Positions 23,391-32,523 of a stretch of 35,575 nucleotides of DNA are shown here, in pieces (the stretch's first letter is position 1; the number at the start of each line of letters is the position of its first letter). The position numbers and the translations under genes were made by a program. The stretch covers positions 1-35,575 of the forward strand of contig WLGJ01000003.1 of the NCBI GenBank assembly GCA_009703275.1. Reading direction: 5' to 3'. The notes beneath the pieces are model-generated. The model had not been told where the DNA came from, searched no databases, and saw only the letters and a program-made list of their open reading frames with translations. The stretch comes from Actinomycetota bacterium. Its GTDB lineage: Bacteria; Actinomycetota; Acidimicrobiia; Acidimicrobiales; Acidimicrobilacustridaceae.

Positions 23391-23502
23391 GGGGCAACGG
23401 TAGAGCGGTGTGACCGTGTTCGTGAAGCCGAAGTCTTCATCGTCCTACACTCAACCGACTGCCCGATCATCGGATCGGCGCACCGCCGCAGGGGGACAAA
23501 TC

Positions 23503-24384
23503 ATGGCTATGCCGACAGATATCGGCATCGTGGATCTCGGTATGGGATTCCCGTTCACGAGCATCGAAGAGAAGAAGTCCGCTTACGACTTCTTCAAGGC
23601 CAATCTGAAGGACAACGAATCGCTGAAGGAAATGGAATTCCCAGCGCAGTACATGTTCAAAGACGTCCCCGATGTTGTGTCACCCGATACCGACGTTGTT
23701 GCTTGGATCGTCGAGAAGATGGACGCGTTCAACATCGAACAGTGCATGACCGGCGTGAACGAACATTCGATTCGCGCCAAGGCTGAACACCCTGGCCGCT
23801 TTCACCTGTGCGCACAGGCCGATCCCAACAAGGGAATGGAAACCGTTCGCAACCTGAAGCGACTCAAGGCCGAGAACAACATCGTTGCTGCCATGACATT
23901 CCCCAGTGGAATGGTTCCGCAGGTCGGTATCGGCGACAAGAAGATGTACCCCATTTATGCGACGTGTTGTGAACTCGACATTCCGATCTGCATCAACGGC
24001 GGAATTGTTGGCCCACGCATGCCCAGTTGGCCACAACACGTTGAACAGTTCGATGAAGTTCTTTACGACTTCCCCGACCTGACGATGGTCATGATGCACG
24101 GTGGTGAACCATGGACCGAACTTGCAGTGAAGCTCATGCTCAAGTGGCCAGGCTTGCACTACATGACAAGCGCGTTCGCTCCGAAGCACTATCCCAAGGA
24201 CATCATTAAGTACGCGAACACGCGTGGTAGCGACAAGATCATGTACTGCGGTTATTTCCCCGCTGGTCTTTCACTCGAGCGTCAGTTCTCTGACATGCCC
24301 AACGTTCCGTTCAACGACAACGTCTGGCCGAAGTTCCTGCGCGAAAATGCATTGCGCGTTTTCAAACTCGATCAAGACAAGTAG
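23503..24384 (+). CDS. Amidohydrolase-2 family metal-dependent hydrolase
   Basis: A 293-residue TIM-barrel protein: IGIVDLGMGFPFTS near the start, HPGRFHLCAQADPNKG in the middle, MMHGGEPWTELAVKLM and the late KIMYCGYFPAG. This is the amidohydrolase-2 pattern of decarboxylases and ring-cleavage hydrolases. The first strand has VDLGMG where the metal-binding HxH is often found, so the active site may be altered. Start ATG 23503 follows AGGGGGAC. It is 6 bases upstream of the SDR gene and probably in one operon with it. Confidence 0.8.
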   Translation: MAMPTDIGIVDLGMGFPFTSIEEKKSAYDFFKANLKDNESLKEMEFPAQYMFKDVPDVVSPDTDVVAWIVEKMDAFNIEQCMTGVNEHSIRAKAEHPGRFHLCAQADPNKGMETVRNLKRLKAENNIVAAMTFPSGMVPQVGIGDKKMYPIYATCCELDIPICINGGIVGPRMPSWPQHVEQFDEVLYDFPDLTMVMMHGGEPWTELAVKLMLKWPGLHYMTSAFAPKHYPKDIIKYANTRGSDKIMYCGYFPAGLSLERQFSDMPNVPFNDNVWPKFLRENALRVFKLDQDK

Positions 24385-24390
24385 GAACTC

Positions 24391-25236
24391 ATGAAAATCG
24401 AAGCCGGACAGGTTGCAGTCATCACCGGCGCGGGCAGTGGTATCGGTCGCGCCTTGGCCGAGAAAGCCGCGCAGTCGGGTATGCGTGTTGTTGCCGCCGA
24501 TATCGAACAACCGCGTCTGGATGACACCGTTGCTGCTCTTGGTCAGATCGGAGCAGAAGCGATCGGCGTACGCACCGATGTCTCGGTTGAAGAAGATGTT
24601 CAGCGTCTGGCCGATACCGCTTTCGCTGAGTTCGGACACGTCAATCTGCTGTGCAATAACGCTGGTGTGTTCAGCGGCGGCCTGATGTGGGAACGCACGA
24701 TGGCCGACTGGAAGTGGGTCATGGGTGTCAATGTCGACGGACTCATCCACGCAGTGCGCGCATTCGTGCCGCGCATGCTCGAGGACGATGCTCCAGGCCA
24801 CATCGTGAATACCGCCTCGATGGGCGGCCTTGTCACCGGCGCCTATTCAGGTCCGTATTTCACTTCGAAGTTCGCAGCCGTTGGTCTCACTGATTGCTTG
24901 GCCCAGGATCTTCGAACAACAGGAAAGAACGTTGCGGCTTCCGTTCTCGTCCCAAGTTTGATTAACACCGACATTGGTACGTCGGGCCGCAACCGCCAAG
25001 AACGCTGGATCGATCGTGGTCGCGAAGCAACTCCTGATGCGGAGTTCGTCGAAGCAATGCTCGTCGATTCAACTGCCGCCGGAATGTCACCAACTGAAGT
25101 TGCTGACCTTGTGTTTGATGCGGTTGAAGCCGGGAATTTCTGGATTCCTACGCAGCCGAGTTTTCACGACCAAATCCGCGCTCGTCACGAAGACATGCAG
25201 GGATTGCGTCTGCCGGTGTCGCCGGCGCTCGATTAG
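24391..25236 (+). CDS. Short-chain dehydrogenase/reductase
   Basis: A 281-residue classical SDR. The NAD(P) motif is VITGAGSGIGRALAE, NNAGVF follows, and the catalytic set is S in NTASMGG with YFTSK (YxxxK). An acidic residue after the second strand (AADIE) favours NAD. It would oxidise or reduce a secondary alcohol or ketone. AGGA precedes the ATG. Gene order links it to the amidohydrolase just before and the alkylsulfatase after. Confidence 0.9.
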   Translation: MKIEAGQVAVITGAGSGIGRALAEKAAQSGMRVVAADIEQPRLDDTVAALGQIGAEAIGVRTDVSVEEDVQRLADTAFAEFGHVNLLCNNAGVFSGGLMWERTMADWKWVMGVNVDGLIHAVRAFVPRMLEDDAPGHIVNTASMGGLVTGAYSGPYFTSKFAAVGLTDCLAQDLRTTGKNVAASVLVPSLINTDIGTSGRNRQERWIDRGREATPDAEFVEAMLVDSTAAGMSPTEVADLVFDAVEAGNFWIPTQPSFHDQIRARHEDMQGLRLPVSPALD

Positions 25237-25336
25237 TCAGTCTGGGATTGGAACGACTCGTCAACGATTGTTGAAGCACCTCGCGGACTACGGTCGGACG
25301 AACAACTTCCACACCAGTCTTGATCGAGGTTGCACG

Positions 25337-27211
25337 ATGTCAGTCTCCGAACACACTGCGGCACATCAGCACGCAGTCACTATGGATCTTCCATTCGACG
25401 ATGAACAGGATTTCGTTGATGCGCAGCGTGGCTTCCTCGCCGCACTCGACGACACGCTGATTGAAGCGACCGACGGCCGTGTTGTCTGGGACCTCGGCCC
25501 CTACGGCGACACGTCTGGTGACGCTCCGACAACAGTGAATCCAAGTTTGTGGCGACAGGCTCAACTCAATCTCATCCACGGTCTCTTCGAGGTTGTCCCG
25601 GGTATCTATCAAGTTCGCGGTCTTGATATTTCAAGCATGACGATGATTGAAGGCGATGAGGGCGTCATCGTCATTGACCCACTTGTCTCCTGTGAAACAG
25701 CGGCTGCTGCGCTTGCTCTCTATCGATCGGTACGTGGTGATCGTCCGGTAACGGCACTCATCTATACACACAGCCACATCGACCATTTCGGTGGCGCCGG
25801 GGGAGTAGTTCCCAACGGCGACCCTGGCGACATTCCGATTGTTGCACCGGAACATTTTCTCGAACACGCAGTCAGCGAAAATCTTCAGGCCGGAACGGCC
25901 ATGAGCCGTCGCGCTACCTATATGTACGGAACGCTTTTGCCGCGCGGCCCTGAGGGACAGATGACCTGTGGTCTCGGTCCGGCCCCTTCCAATGGCACGT
26001 TGTCATTGCTGCCACCAACGATCGATATCACTCACACCGGACAAGAACTTGTGCTCGATGGTGTGCGCATCGTGTTCCAAATGACTCCGGGCACCGAAGC
26101 TCCGGCCGAGATGAACTTTTACTTCCCCGATTTTCGAGCCCTCTGCATGGCCGAGAATGCAACGCACAACTTGCACAACGTCGTGACGTTGCGTGGTGCA
26201 CTCGTACGCGACGCACATGCGTGGGCAGGTTTTCTCGACGAAAGCATTGCGATGTTCGCTGCCGGCAGTGATGTTTCGTTTGCCTCGCATCATTGGCCAA
26301 CATGGGGAACCGACAACATCGTCGACTACCTCTCCAAACAGCGTGATCTCTATGCGTACCTGAATGATCAAACGCTTCGCTATCTCAATCGCGGATTCAC
26401 CGGTACTGAGATTGCCGAAATGATTGAACTTCCACCAACGCTCGCTTCGTCATGGCATTGCCGCGGTTATTACGGATCAGTCAGTCACAACGTAAAGGCC
26501 GTTTACCAGCGCTACATGGGTTGGTTCGACGGAAACCCTGCACACCTTTGGCCGCATCCGCCTGAGGAAGCGGCGGTCCGCTATGTCGAGTTCATGGGTG
26601 GTGCCGAGTCCGTATTGGAGAAAGCGCAGCAGAGCTTCGACAGCGGCGACTATCGCTGGGTTGCCGAAGTCGTGAACCACGTCGTGTTCGCTGACCCATC
26701 CAACATGGCTGCGCGCGAACTACTCGCTCGCACCTACACACAGATGGGCTATTCGCAAGAGAACGCGACTTGGAGAAATTTCTTTCTCACCGGTGCGCAA
26801 GAGCTGCGAGGCATTGAGGTCGCAGGGCCTGCGGGGCAGAACGCGCTCGCACTCATGGCCCATATCTCCGTCACCCAGGTGTTTGATGCGATTGCAATTC
26901 GAATTGATGGGATGAAGGCTGCAGGACAGCGTTTCGCCATCAACTGGACGATTGCCGAGACCGGCGAACGCCATCTGCTTCGCCTCGAAAATGGTGTCCT
27001 GTCGAATGCGGTCAATCGGCATGCCGATGATGCCGTTTTGTCGGTGACTGTTCCGCGTTCACAACTGCTACTTCTTGTCATCGGTTTGGTGACACTCGAG
27101 GCGTTGATTGAACAGGGCGTTGCAACTGCTGAAGGCGATCTCAGCGCGCTTGATTCCATTCGGGTCCTTCTTGATCCACCCGACCCGAAGTTCTCGATCG
27201 TGCTGCCCTGA
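25337..27211 (+). CDS. Alkylsulfatase of the metallo-beta-lactamase fold (SdsA1/BDS1-like)
   Basis: A 624-residue protein, close to the family's usual length. The MBL zinc motif is THSHIDHFGG; AENATHNLHNVVTLRGALVRDAHAW and SFASHHWPTWG are typical of the SdsA1/BDS1 group. A central helical dimerisation region and a C-terminal SCP2-like lipid-binding domain (about 500-624) follow. The reaction is hydrolysis of sulfate esters of alkyl chains, for example SDS. Most relatives are periplasmic, but here no signal peptide is seen after the ATG 25337 start. It lies 100 bases after the SDR gene, so co-transcription is possible. Confidence 0.9.
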   Translation: MSVSEHTAAHQHAVTMDLPFDDEQDFVDAQRGFLAALDDTLIEATDGRVVWDLGPYGDTSGDAPTTVNPSLWRQAQLNLIHGLFEVVPGIYQVRGLDISSMTMIEGDEGVIVIDPLVSCETAAAALALYRSVRGDRPVTALIYTHSHIDHFGGAGGVVPNGDPGDIPIVAPEHFLEHAVSENLQAGTAMSRRATYMYGTLLPRGPEGQMTCGLGPAPSNGTLSLLPPTIDITHTGQELVLDGVRIVFQMTPGTEAPAEMNFYFPDFRALCMAENATHNLHNVVTLRGALVRDAHAWAGFLDESIAMFAAGSDVSFASHHWPTWGTDNIVDYLSKQRDLYAYLNDQTLRYLNRGFTGTEIAEMIELPPTLASSWHCRGYYGSVSHNVKAVYQRYMGWFDGNPAHLWPHPPEEAAVRYVEFMGGAESVLEKAQQSFDSGDYRWVAEVVNHVVFADPSNMAARELLARTYTQMGYSQENATWRNFFLTGAQELRGIEVAGPAGQNALALMAHISVTQVFDAIAIRIDGMKAAGQRFAINWTIAETGERHLLRLENGVLSNAVNRHADDAVLSVTVPRSQLLLLVIGLVTLEALIEQGVATAEGDLSALDSIRVLLDPPDPKFSIVLP

Positions 27212-27237
27212 TCGCTGGGCGTTCGTGCGCAGCGATC
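27210..27237. terminator. Hairpin between convergent alkylsulfatase and bicupin genes
   Basis: GATCGCTG and CAGCGATC form an 8-bp stem extended by a mismatched inner part with a TTCG loop. No T-tract follows on either strand, so termination would be weak or factor-assisted. Confidence 0.5.
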
Positions 27238-27246
27238 CAAAAAGAG

Positions 27247-28257
27247 TTAGTGAGTGGCGTCGATCATTACCGTTGCCATTGCAAATTGTTCATCGCCGAT
27301 TGCGGTCCAGCGATGATTCGTTCCGCGCTGGATGACAACATCGCCGGGTCCAAGTTCGGTCTGGACCCCATCGGGCAGTTCGAGCAATACGCGTCCACGT
27401 AACACGACATCGACATCGACCGTCGGTGTGGCATGCCAACCTTCCTCGGAGGGCGGCGCGGGCGTCAGTTCAACGAGGCGGAACCACAAGCCACCAGTTG
27501 GAGGAACAAGCGACCACGGTCCGTCAGGGTCGCCACCTTGTTCAACCGATTGCAGTGGGCCACCGGTATGCCAAAGGTCGGTGATTGTTGTTGTCGGCGA
27601 GGACATTGCATCGGCAGCACCACCATCGACAACAGGGGGACCGGTAACAACGCGACGATCGGCGGAACCACCATCAACTACTGGCGAACCTGTGACGACG
27701 CGTCGAATTGGTGTATCGCCTGCTGTCGCTGGCTTCACGTTGACAGGTTCGGCGCTCACCTCAACATCGGGTCGGAGCATCGTGACGAAGTAGGTCCAGC
27801 CGTGTTCATCGGCTGGTCGCCAACGATGGAGTGTTCCCCGTTGAATGACGAATTCGCCAGGCCCAATGATGCGCTCGCCATCTTCAAGACCCATAACGAC
27901 TGACCCTTTAAGAACAACCATGAGGTCGAGCGTGTCGGTCGCATGCATTCCGGGCGTGTTCGGATCATCACCAGCAACACGTAACCACGTGCTGTCAGGA
28001 TCGGCCCCATGCGGAATGCCGGGCATGCGAATGATTCGCGCACTCACGCCGCCAGGCGGAGGCTCTAACGCAAAGCCGGAGTCACTCTTGTCTGGGCCAT
28101 CAGCGATTGATGGCAGCGGCCCGTCAAGCCACAGCACTTCGCTCACGGCAACGGTGTCGGTCACGATCGTGTTGGGTGCAGCGCCATCGCTCGTAATCAC
28201 GTGACGACCGGTGGCATCGATGCCAGTGACCACCCGCCGCACAAAGGTTTGACTCAT
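27247..28257 (-). CDS. Bicupin protein
   Basis: A 336-residue protein with two cupin barrels. Cupin 1 (about 90-165) shows GMHATDTLDLMVVLKGSVVMGLEDG and FVIQRGTLHRW; cupin 2 (about 268-320) shows GWHATPTVDVDVVLRGRVLLELPDG and VVIQRGTNHRW. Each ends in RGTxHRW. The two halves are clearly a duplication. Around residues 185-217 the linker repeats RRVVTG-PPVVDGG twice, echoing RRVVTG at residues 7-12, so short repeats were also amplified. Cupins of this kind bind a metal and small acids; no reaction is certain. The start is ATG 28257; a longer frame to 28326 exists. Confidence 0.8.
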   Translation of the reverse strand: MSQTFVRRVVTGIDATGRHVITSDGAAPNTIVTDTVAVSEVLWLDGPLPSIADGPDKSDSGFALEPPPGGVSARIIRMPGIPHGADPDSTWLRVAGDDPNTPGMHATDTLDLMVVLKGSVVMGLEDGERIIGPGEFVIQRGTLHRWRPADEHGWTYFVTMLRPDVEVSAEPVNVKPATAGDTPIRRVVTGSPVVDGGSADRRVVTGPPVVDGGAADAMSSPTTTITDLWHTGGPLQSVEQGGDPDGPWSLVPPTGGLWFRLVELTPAPPSEEGWHATPTVDVDVVLRGRVLLELPDGVQTELGPGDVVIQRGTNHRWTAIGDEQFAMATVMIDATH

Positions 28258-28342
28258 TGCGTGATCGTAGGTCTGAGCCGACATTGCATGCAGAGCGTGT
28301 GGAATGATGTGGGCGTTGATCAACAACGGTCCGGGGGGAACG

Positions 28343-29902
28343 ATGCGTTACAAATCTTCTTTACGTTTCATTGCTGCGGCAGTCGCGCTTGTGACGCTCG
28401 GAGGAACAGCAGCTGCGTGCTCCTCATCGAATGATTCGTCCTCAACGACAACAACTGTGTTCTCGAGTCCTGTTGCTGAAGCAACAGTCAAGGGACCAGT
28501 CACCGGCGGCAAAGGGTTTGTTGTGCTTGCTCCGTCGCCGCCACAAGACGGTCAGCAGCCGACGGTGTTTGATCTCAAGACTGTTGGCTATCAAGAGGAC
28601 GAATATTTCTTCTCTGGTAACGCAACTGCATACACGAGTGACGCGCCATTAACGGCAGACGGAATGTGGACGACTCGCGCCGCAGGAACAGCACCATATG
28701 CCTCGCGAATGGTGGTTCGTCGTCCGAGCGATCCGAAGAAGTTCAACGGCACTGTCATCGTTGAATGGCTCAACGTCACTGCCGGTCTTGATACCGCCCC
28801 CGACTGGACCTACTTGGCGCCAGAAATCATTCGATCGGGATTTGCATGGGTAGGAGTTTCAGCTCAGAGGGTTGGAATCGAAGGTGGCGGCATGTCGCTG
28901 GGTATCGATCGCGTTCTGAAGTCATTCGATCCGGCGCGCTATTCGTCACTCTCACATCCTGGCGATAACTACTCCTATGACATCTTCAGCCAAGCCGGTG
29001 CCGCGGTTCGTCGAAACAGTTCAACGGTGCTCGGAGATCTAAAACTTAAAAACGTCATCGGAATGGGTGAGTCACAGTCGGCAAGCCGCCTCACCACCTA
29101 TGTGAATGCAGTTGCGCCGACTGCGAACGTGTTCGACGGTTACTTCGTTCACAGTCGCAGCGGGAACGCTGCTCCGCTCTCTGTCGATCCGTTGCCGGCG
29201 GTGACACCAGTTCTAGGAACGACGATTCGGACCGATTTCGGTAAACCCGTGTTGACCTTCAGCGCCGAAACCGACGTTGCTGGTGCGAGGGGTTATGTCA
29301 AAGCTCGGCAGCCTGATACCGATACGTTCCGCGGCTGGGAAGCCACCGGAACTGCGCACGCCGATTACTACAACCTCGGCGGCGGTGGTTTTGATACCGG
29401 CGACGGCAAGAACGACATCACCTATTTCAACTCGATGATGGCTCCACCGAAGAGTGTGTACGACAACCTCATTACGTGTGCTGATGGAATCAACACTGGG
29501 CCACACACGTACATCCTTCGGGCCGCACTGCGCGACCTGAATCTCTGGATCACCAAGAATCAGATCCCTGCGTCGCAGCCGCGTCTTGAAGTTGATGCTG
29601 CCGGCACCGGCTACAACGTCGATGAACTCGGAATTGCGAAGGGCGGAATTCGAACCCCGCATGTCGATGTACCCATTGCCGTGTTGACAGGCCTGGGACA
29701 GAAAGGCAACGCCTTCTGTTCATTGTTTGGCGGCACGGTTCCGTTGACCTCGACAGCTCTCACCGCGAAGTACGGAACCCACGACGCATTCGTTGCCAAG
29801 TTCACCGAAGCAACGAAGAACGCCGCCAAGGCTGGGGCAATTCTTAACGACGATGTCGATCACTTGATTGCCGCGGCGAAAGCATCAAAGGTTCTGCAGT
29901 AA
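28343..29902 (+). CDS. Exported lipoprotein of the alpha/beta-hydrolase type (copy 1)
   Basis: A 519-residue protein. Residues 1-24 form a lipoprotein signal (FIAAAVALVTLGGTAAAC), with C as the lipidated residue, then a Ser/Thr-rich linker. The mature part has VIVEWLNVTAGLDTAPDWTYL, a nucleophile-elbow-like IGMGESQSASRLTTY (GESQS) and a later TAHADYYN that may bring the His. This is the group of large secreted alpha/beta hydrolases called Abhydrolase_10-like. It would be anchored to the outer face of the membrane and hydrolyse esters. ATG 28343 follows GGGGGGAAC. A paralogue follows 35 bases later. Confidence 0.8.
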   Translation: MRYKSSLRFIAAAVALVTLGGTAAACSSSNDSSSTTTTVFSSPVAEATVKGPVTGGKGFVVLAPSPPQDGQQPTVFDLKTVGYQEDEYFFSGNATAYTSDAPLTADGMWTTRAAGTAPYASRMVVRRPSDPKKFNGTVIVEWLNVTAGLDTAPDWTYLAPEIIRSGFAWVGVSAQRVGIEGGGMSLGIDRVLKSFDPARYSSLSHPGDNYSYDIFSQAGAAVRRNSSTVLGDLKLKNVIGMGESQSASRLTTYVNAVAPTANVFDGYFVHSRSGNAAPLSVDPLPAVTPVLGTTIRTDFGKPVLTFSAETDVAGARGYVKARQPDTDTFRGWEATGTAHADYYNLGGGGFDTGDGKNDITYFNSMMAPPKSVYDNLITCADGINTGPHTYILRAALRDLNLWITKNQIPASQPRLEVDAAGTGYNVDELGIAKGGIRTPHVDVPIAVLTGLGQKGNAFCSLFGGTVPLTSTALTAKYGTHDAFVAKFTEATKNAAKAGAILNDDVDHLIAAAKASKVLQ

Positions 29903-29937
29903 TCAGTTTTTTGTCGACCCCATTGAAAGTGACTCGA

Positions 29938-31467
29938 ATGAATACTCGGCGACGCTTGTATGCCCTTTTCGCTGTCTCTCTCTTGGGGGTTGGGCTCCTG
30001 GCCTGTTCATCGGATAGTTCGTCGTCGAAAGGCCCCAAAGTGGTTGCACCCTCGCCACCATCACGCGATTCGGTCACAGTGCCAACGGTTGTTCCAGCAA
30101 CCGGCGGTCGAGGCCAAGCGTTTATTGCTGCTGCGAGCGGCGACCTTGCCGCTGCCGGTTACGAGCAGTCGGAGTTCTATATAAGTGGAACAGCGACGGC
30201 GTATCAGTCAGGGGAACCGCTGACAGCTGACGGCAACTGGTCAGTCGACCCAGCGACAACTGCCGCGTACAAGACCCGCGCCATCGTTCGTCGTCCAACC
30301 GATCCGGCCAATTTCAATGGCAACGTCATCATTGAATGGTTGAACGTGTCCGGTGGTCTCGACGCTGCACCGGACTGGACCTACACCCACGTCGAACTCA
30401 TTCGTGAGGGTTACGCGTGGGTTGGTTTGTCGGCGCAGGTGGTTGGCATTGACGGCGGACCATCAATGGGACTCGTTGCTGGTTACACACTGAAAGCTGC
30501 TGATCCCGGCCGCTACGGATCGCTTGTGCATCCTGGAGATCAGTACTCCTATGACATGTACACACAAACTGGTGCGGCTGCGTGGTTCGAGAACGATCTG
30601 ATGTTGGGTGGACTGCAGCCCGAACGCGTCATCGCCATTGGTGAATCGCAATCCGCCTTCAGACTCACGACCTATGTCAATGCAATCGGACCGAAGACAG
30701 ACGTTTGGGATGGCTATCTCATTCACAGTCGCGGCAATGCAGGCGCGGCGCTGAATGTCGATGTGAAGATGCCGGTCGATCAACGCATCCGAACTGATCT
30801 CAAGGTTCCCGTTCTGCAGTTCCAGGCCGAGACCGACATGTTGGGCAGAGGGCTTAATTCAATTGGCGCCCGTCAACCCGATACCGACCTGATTCGCACC
30901 TGGGAAGTCGCGGGCACTGCACACGCTGATGCCTACAACTTGGGTATTGGCGATACCGACAACGGCGATGGTGTGGGCGATGCCGCCTTGTTCCAAGCAA
31001 TGCTCACCCCGCCGGCGTCGGTTTACGGCGGATTGTTGGCGTGCACGACGCCAATCAACACTGGCCCCCATACCTATGTCTTGCGATCGGCGTTGAACTC
31101 GCTCGACAACTGGATTCGGACTGGTGAAGCTCCTGAGTCGCGTCCGACGCTCGATATCAACAACGGTGCATTCATGCTCGACGCGAAGGGGAACGTGACC
31201 GGCGGTATTCGCACGCCGCACGTCGATGTTCCCGTTGCGATCTTGTCGGGGCTTGGCCAAACCGGTTCGGCATTCTGCGGATTGTTTGGCACAACGGTGG
31301 CACCACCTCCGGCGGCGTTTGCATCGTGGGCACTTCCGAACGGTCGTGCGGCATTCGACGCCGCTTGGATTGCATCGCTTGATGACGCAGTAGCCAAGGG
31401 CAACATCCTCGAAGCCGATGCCGTCAACCTCCGCACTGTTGTGAAGAACGCCCAACTTCCATCGTGA
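29938..31467 (+). CDS. Exported lipoprotein of the alpha/beta-hydrolase type (copy 2)
   Basis: A 509-residue paralogue of the preceding lipoprotein, sharing the lipobox LLACSS, YISGTATAYQSGEPLTADG, VIIEWLNVSGGLDAAPDWTY, the nucleophile elbow AIGESQSAFRLTTYVNAI, and GTAHADAYN. The two are clearly a tandem duplication with diverged middle parts. I chose ATG 29938 over the TTG at 29911 because the Arg-rich MNTRRRLYALF start and the lipobox fit a lipoprotein signal better. Its stop overlaps the GTG start of the next gene by 4 bases, indicating coupled expression of the lactonase-like enzyme. Confidence 0.8.
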   Translation: MNTRRRLYALFAVSLLGVGLLACSSDSSSSKGPKVVAPSPPSRDSVTVPTVVPATGGRGQAFIAAASGDLAAAGYEQSEFYISGTATAYQSGEPLTADGNWSVDPATTAAYKTRAIVRRPTDPANFNGNVIIEWLNVSGGLDAAPDWTYTHVELIREGYAWVGLSAQVVGIDGGPSMGLVAGYTLKAADPGRYGSLVHPGDQYSYDMYTQTGAAAWFENDLMLGGLQPERVIAIGESQSAFRLTTYVNAIGPKTDVWDGYLIHSRGNAGAALNVDVKMPVDQRIRTDLKVPVLQFQAETDMLGRGLNSIGARQPDTDLIRTWEVAGTAHADAYNLGIGDTDNGDGVGDAALFQAMLTPPASVYGGLLACTTPINTGPHTYVLRSALNSLDNWIRTGEAPESRPTLDINNGAFMLDAKGNVTGGIRTPHVDVPVAILSGLGQTGSAFCGLFGTTVAPPPAAFASWALPNGRAAFDAAWIASLDDAVAKGNILEADAVNLRTVVKNAQLPS

Positions 31468-32345
31468 GCCCCACCATCCTTCGGGACGGATTGTTCTTCG
31501 GGGAAGGCCCTCGGTGGCACGAGGGCCGACTTTGGTATTCCGACTTTTATGACCACGCGGTGCACGCCATTGACATTGATGGCAACGACGAACGCATTGT
31601 CGAAGTGGAATCGCAGCCTTCGGGCCTTGGCTGGTTACCCAATGGCGACCTGCTCGTTACGTCGATGCTCGATCGCAAGCTCATGCGTTGGAATGGCAGC
31701 AAACTGACAACGCATGCCGATCTCGGCAATCACTTCACCTGGCATGCCAACGATCTCCTTGTCGATCAGCAAGGGCGCGCCTACATCGGCAACTTCGGTT
31801 TCGATTACGAAGTGTTCTTAGATGAGCAGGGGATCGAAGGATTGTTTGCCGATCCCGACTCACTCACAACCGTGATGTGTCGCGTTGATCCTGACGGAAC
31901 AATCAACGTTGCATCCGATGGTCTGATCTTTCCGAACGGGATGGTCATTACGCCTGACGGAAAAACAATGATCGTGGCCGAAACGCTTGCGCTTCGACTG
32001 ACTGCGTTCGACATTGCGCCCGATGGTTCACTTTCGAATCGTCGAGTGTGGGCCGACCTCTCTGCGCACATGGCCGCGCCCGATGGCATTTGTCTCGATG
32101 CTGAAGGTGCGGTGTGGATCGCGAATGCGCTTGCGCCGCGTCTCATGCGCATTGGCGAAGGTGGCGTCGTGCTCGACGAGGTCGAAACAACAATGAACAC
32201 CTATGCATGCATGCTTGGTGGTCCCGAGGGCAAGCATCTCTTTGCGATGACCGCGCCAACCTCTGATTCACGTCATGCACCGCTCGCACGCAATGGCGCG
32301 ATCGAGGTCATCGAAGTTGCTGTACCGCATGCTGGTTTGCCATAG
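31464..32345 (+). CDS. SMP-30/gluconolactonase-like beta-propeller enzyme
   Basis: A 293-residue protein of the SMP-30 / gluconolactonase family: GEGPRWHEGRLWYSDF at the start (metal-binding E in GEGPRW), LGWLPNGDLLVTSM, IFPNGMVITPDGKTMIVAET and DGICLDAEGAVWIANA. These are the propeller strands of Ca-dependent lactonases. The likely reaction is opening of a lactone or ester. It starts at GTG 31464, inside the preceding stop, so it is translationally coupled to the lipoprotein gene. Extracellular esterase and cytoplasmic lactonase may work on one substrate. Confidence 0.9.
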   Translation: MSPTILRDGLFFGEGPRWHEGRLWYSDFYDHAVHAIDIDGNDERIVEVESQPSGLGWLPNGDLLVTSMLDRKLMRWNGSKLTTHADLGNHFTWHANDLLVDQQGRAYIGNFGFDYEVFLDEQGIEGLFADPDSLTTVMCRVDPDGTINVASDGLIFPNGMVITPDGKTMIVAETLALRLTAFDIAPDGSLSNRRVWADLSAHMAAPDGICLDAEGAVWIANALAPRLMRIGEGGVVLDEVETTMNTYACMLGGPEGKHLFAMTAPTSDSRHAPLARNGAIEVIEVAVPHAGLP

Positions 32346-32435
32346 AGGAATTGGCTACCGGAACCGCACTCGTAAGCGGCGTCTGAGCTTCTCGCTAGGG
32401 CGATGACTGGTGGCGGATCATCCCAGGAGAGGACT

Positions 32436-32465
32436 ACAGAGTTAGATGTAACAGAGTTAGATGTA
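32436..32465. repeat. Two tandem copies of ACAGAGTTAGATGTA
   Basis: A perfect 15-bp direct repeat in the 178-bp gap before the secreted peptidase gene. It is near a likely promoter region (GTAGTTTTTTATTTAGG follows) and may be a regulator site or simple duplication. Confidence 0.75.
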
Positions 32466-32523
32466 ATGGTGTAGTTTTTTATTTAGGCGTGAAGAATCCG
32501 CCATCGAGGAAAAGAGCAATCCA

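Noticed and set aside
23410-23503. Upstream extension of the amidohydrolase to 23410
   Set aside because: The extra residues are low-complexity and the ATG at 23503 has a clear AGGGGG ribosome site.
27210-27237. Strong bidirectional terminator
   Set aside because: The stem has no T-tract on either side, so it is kept only as a weak hairpin.
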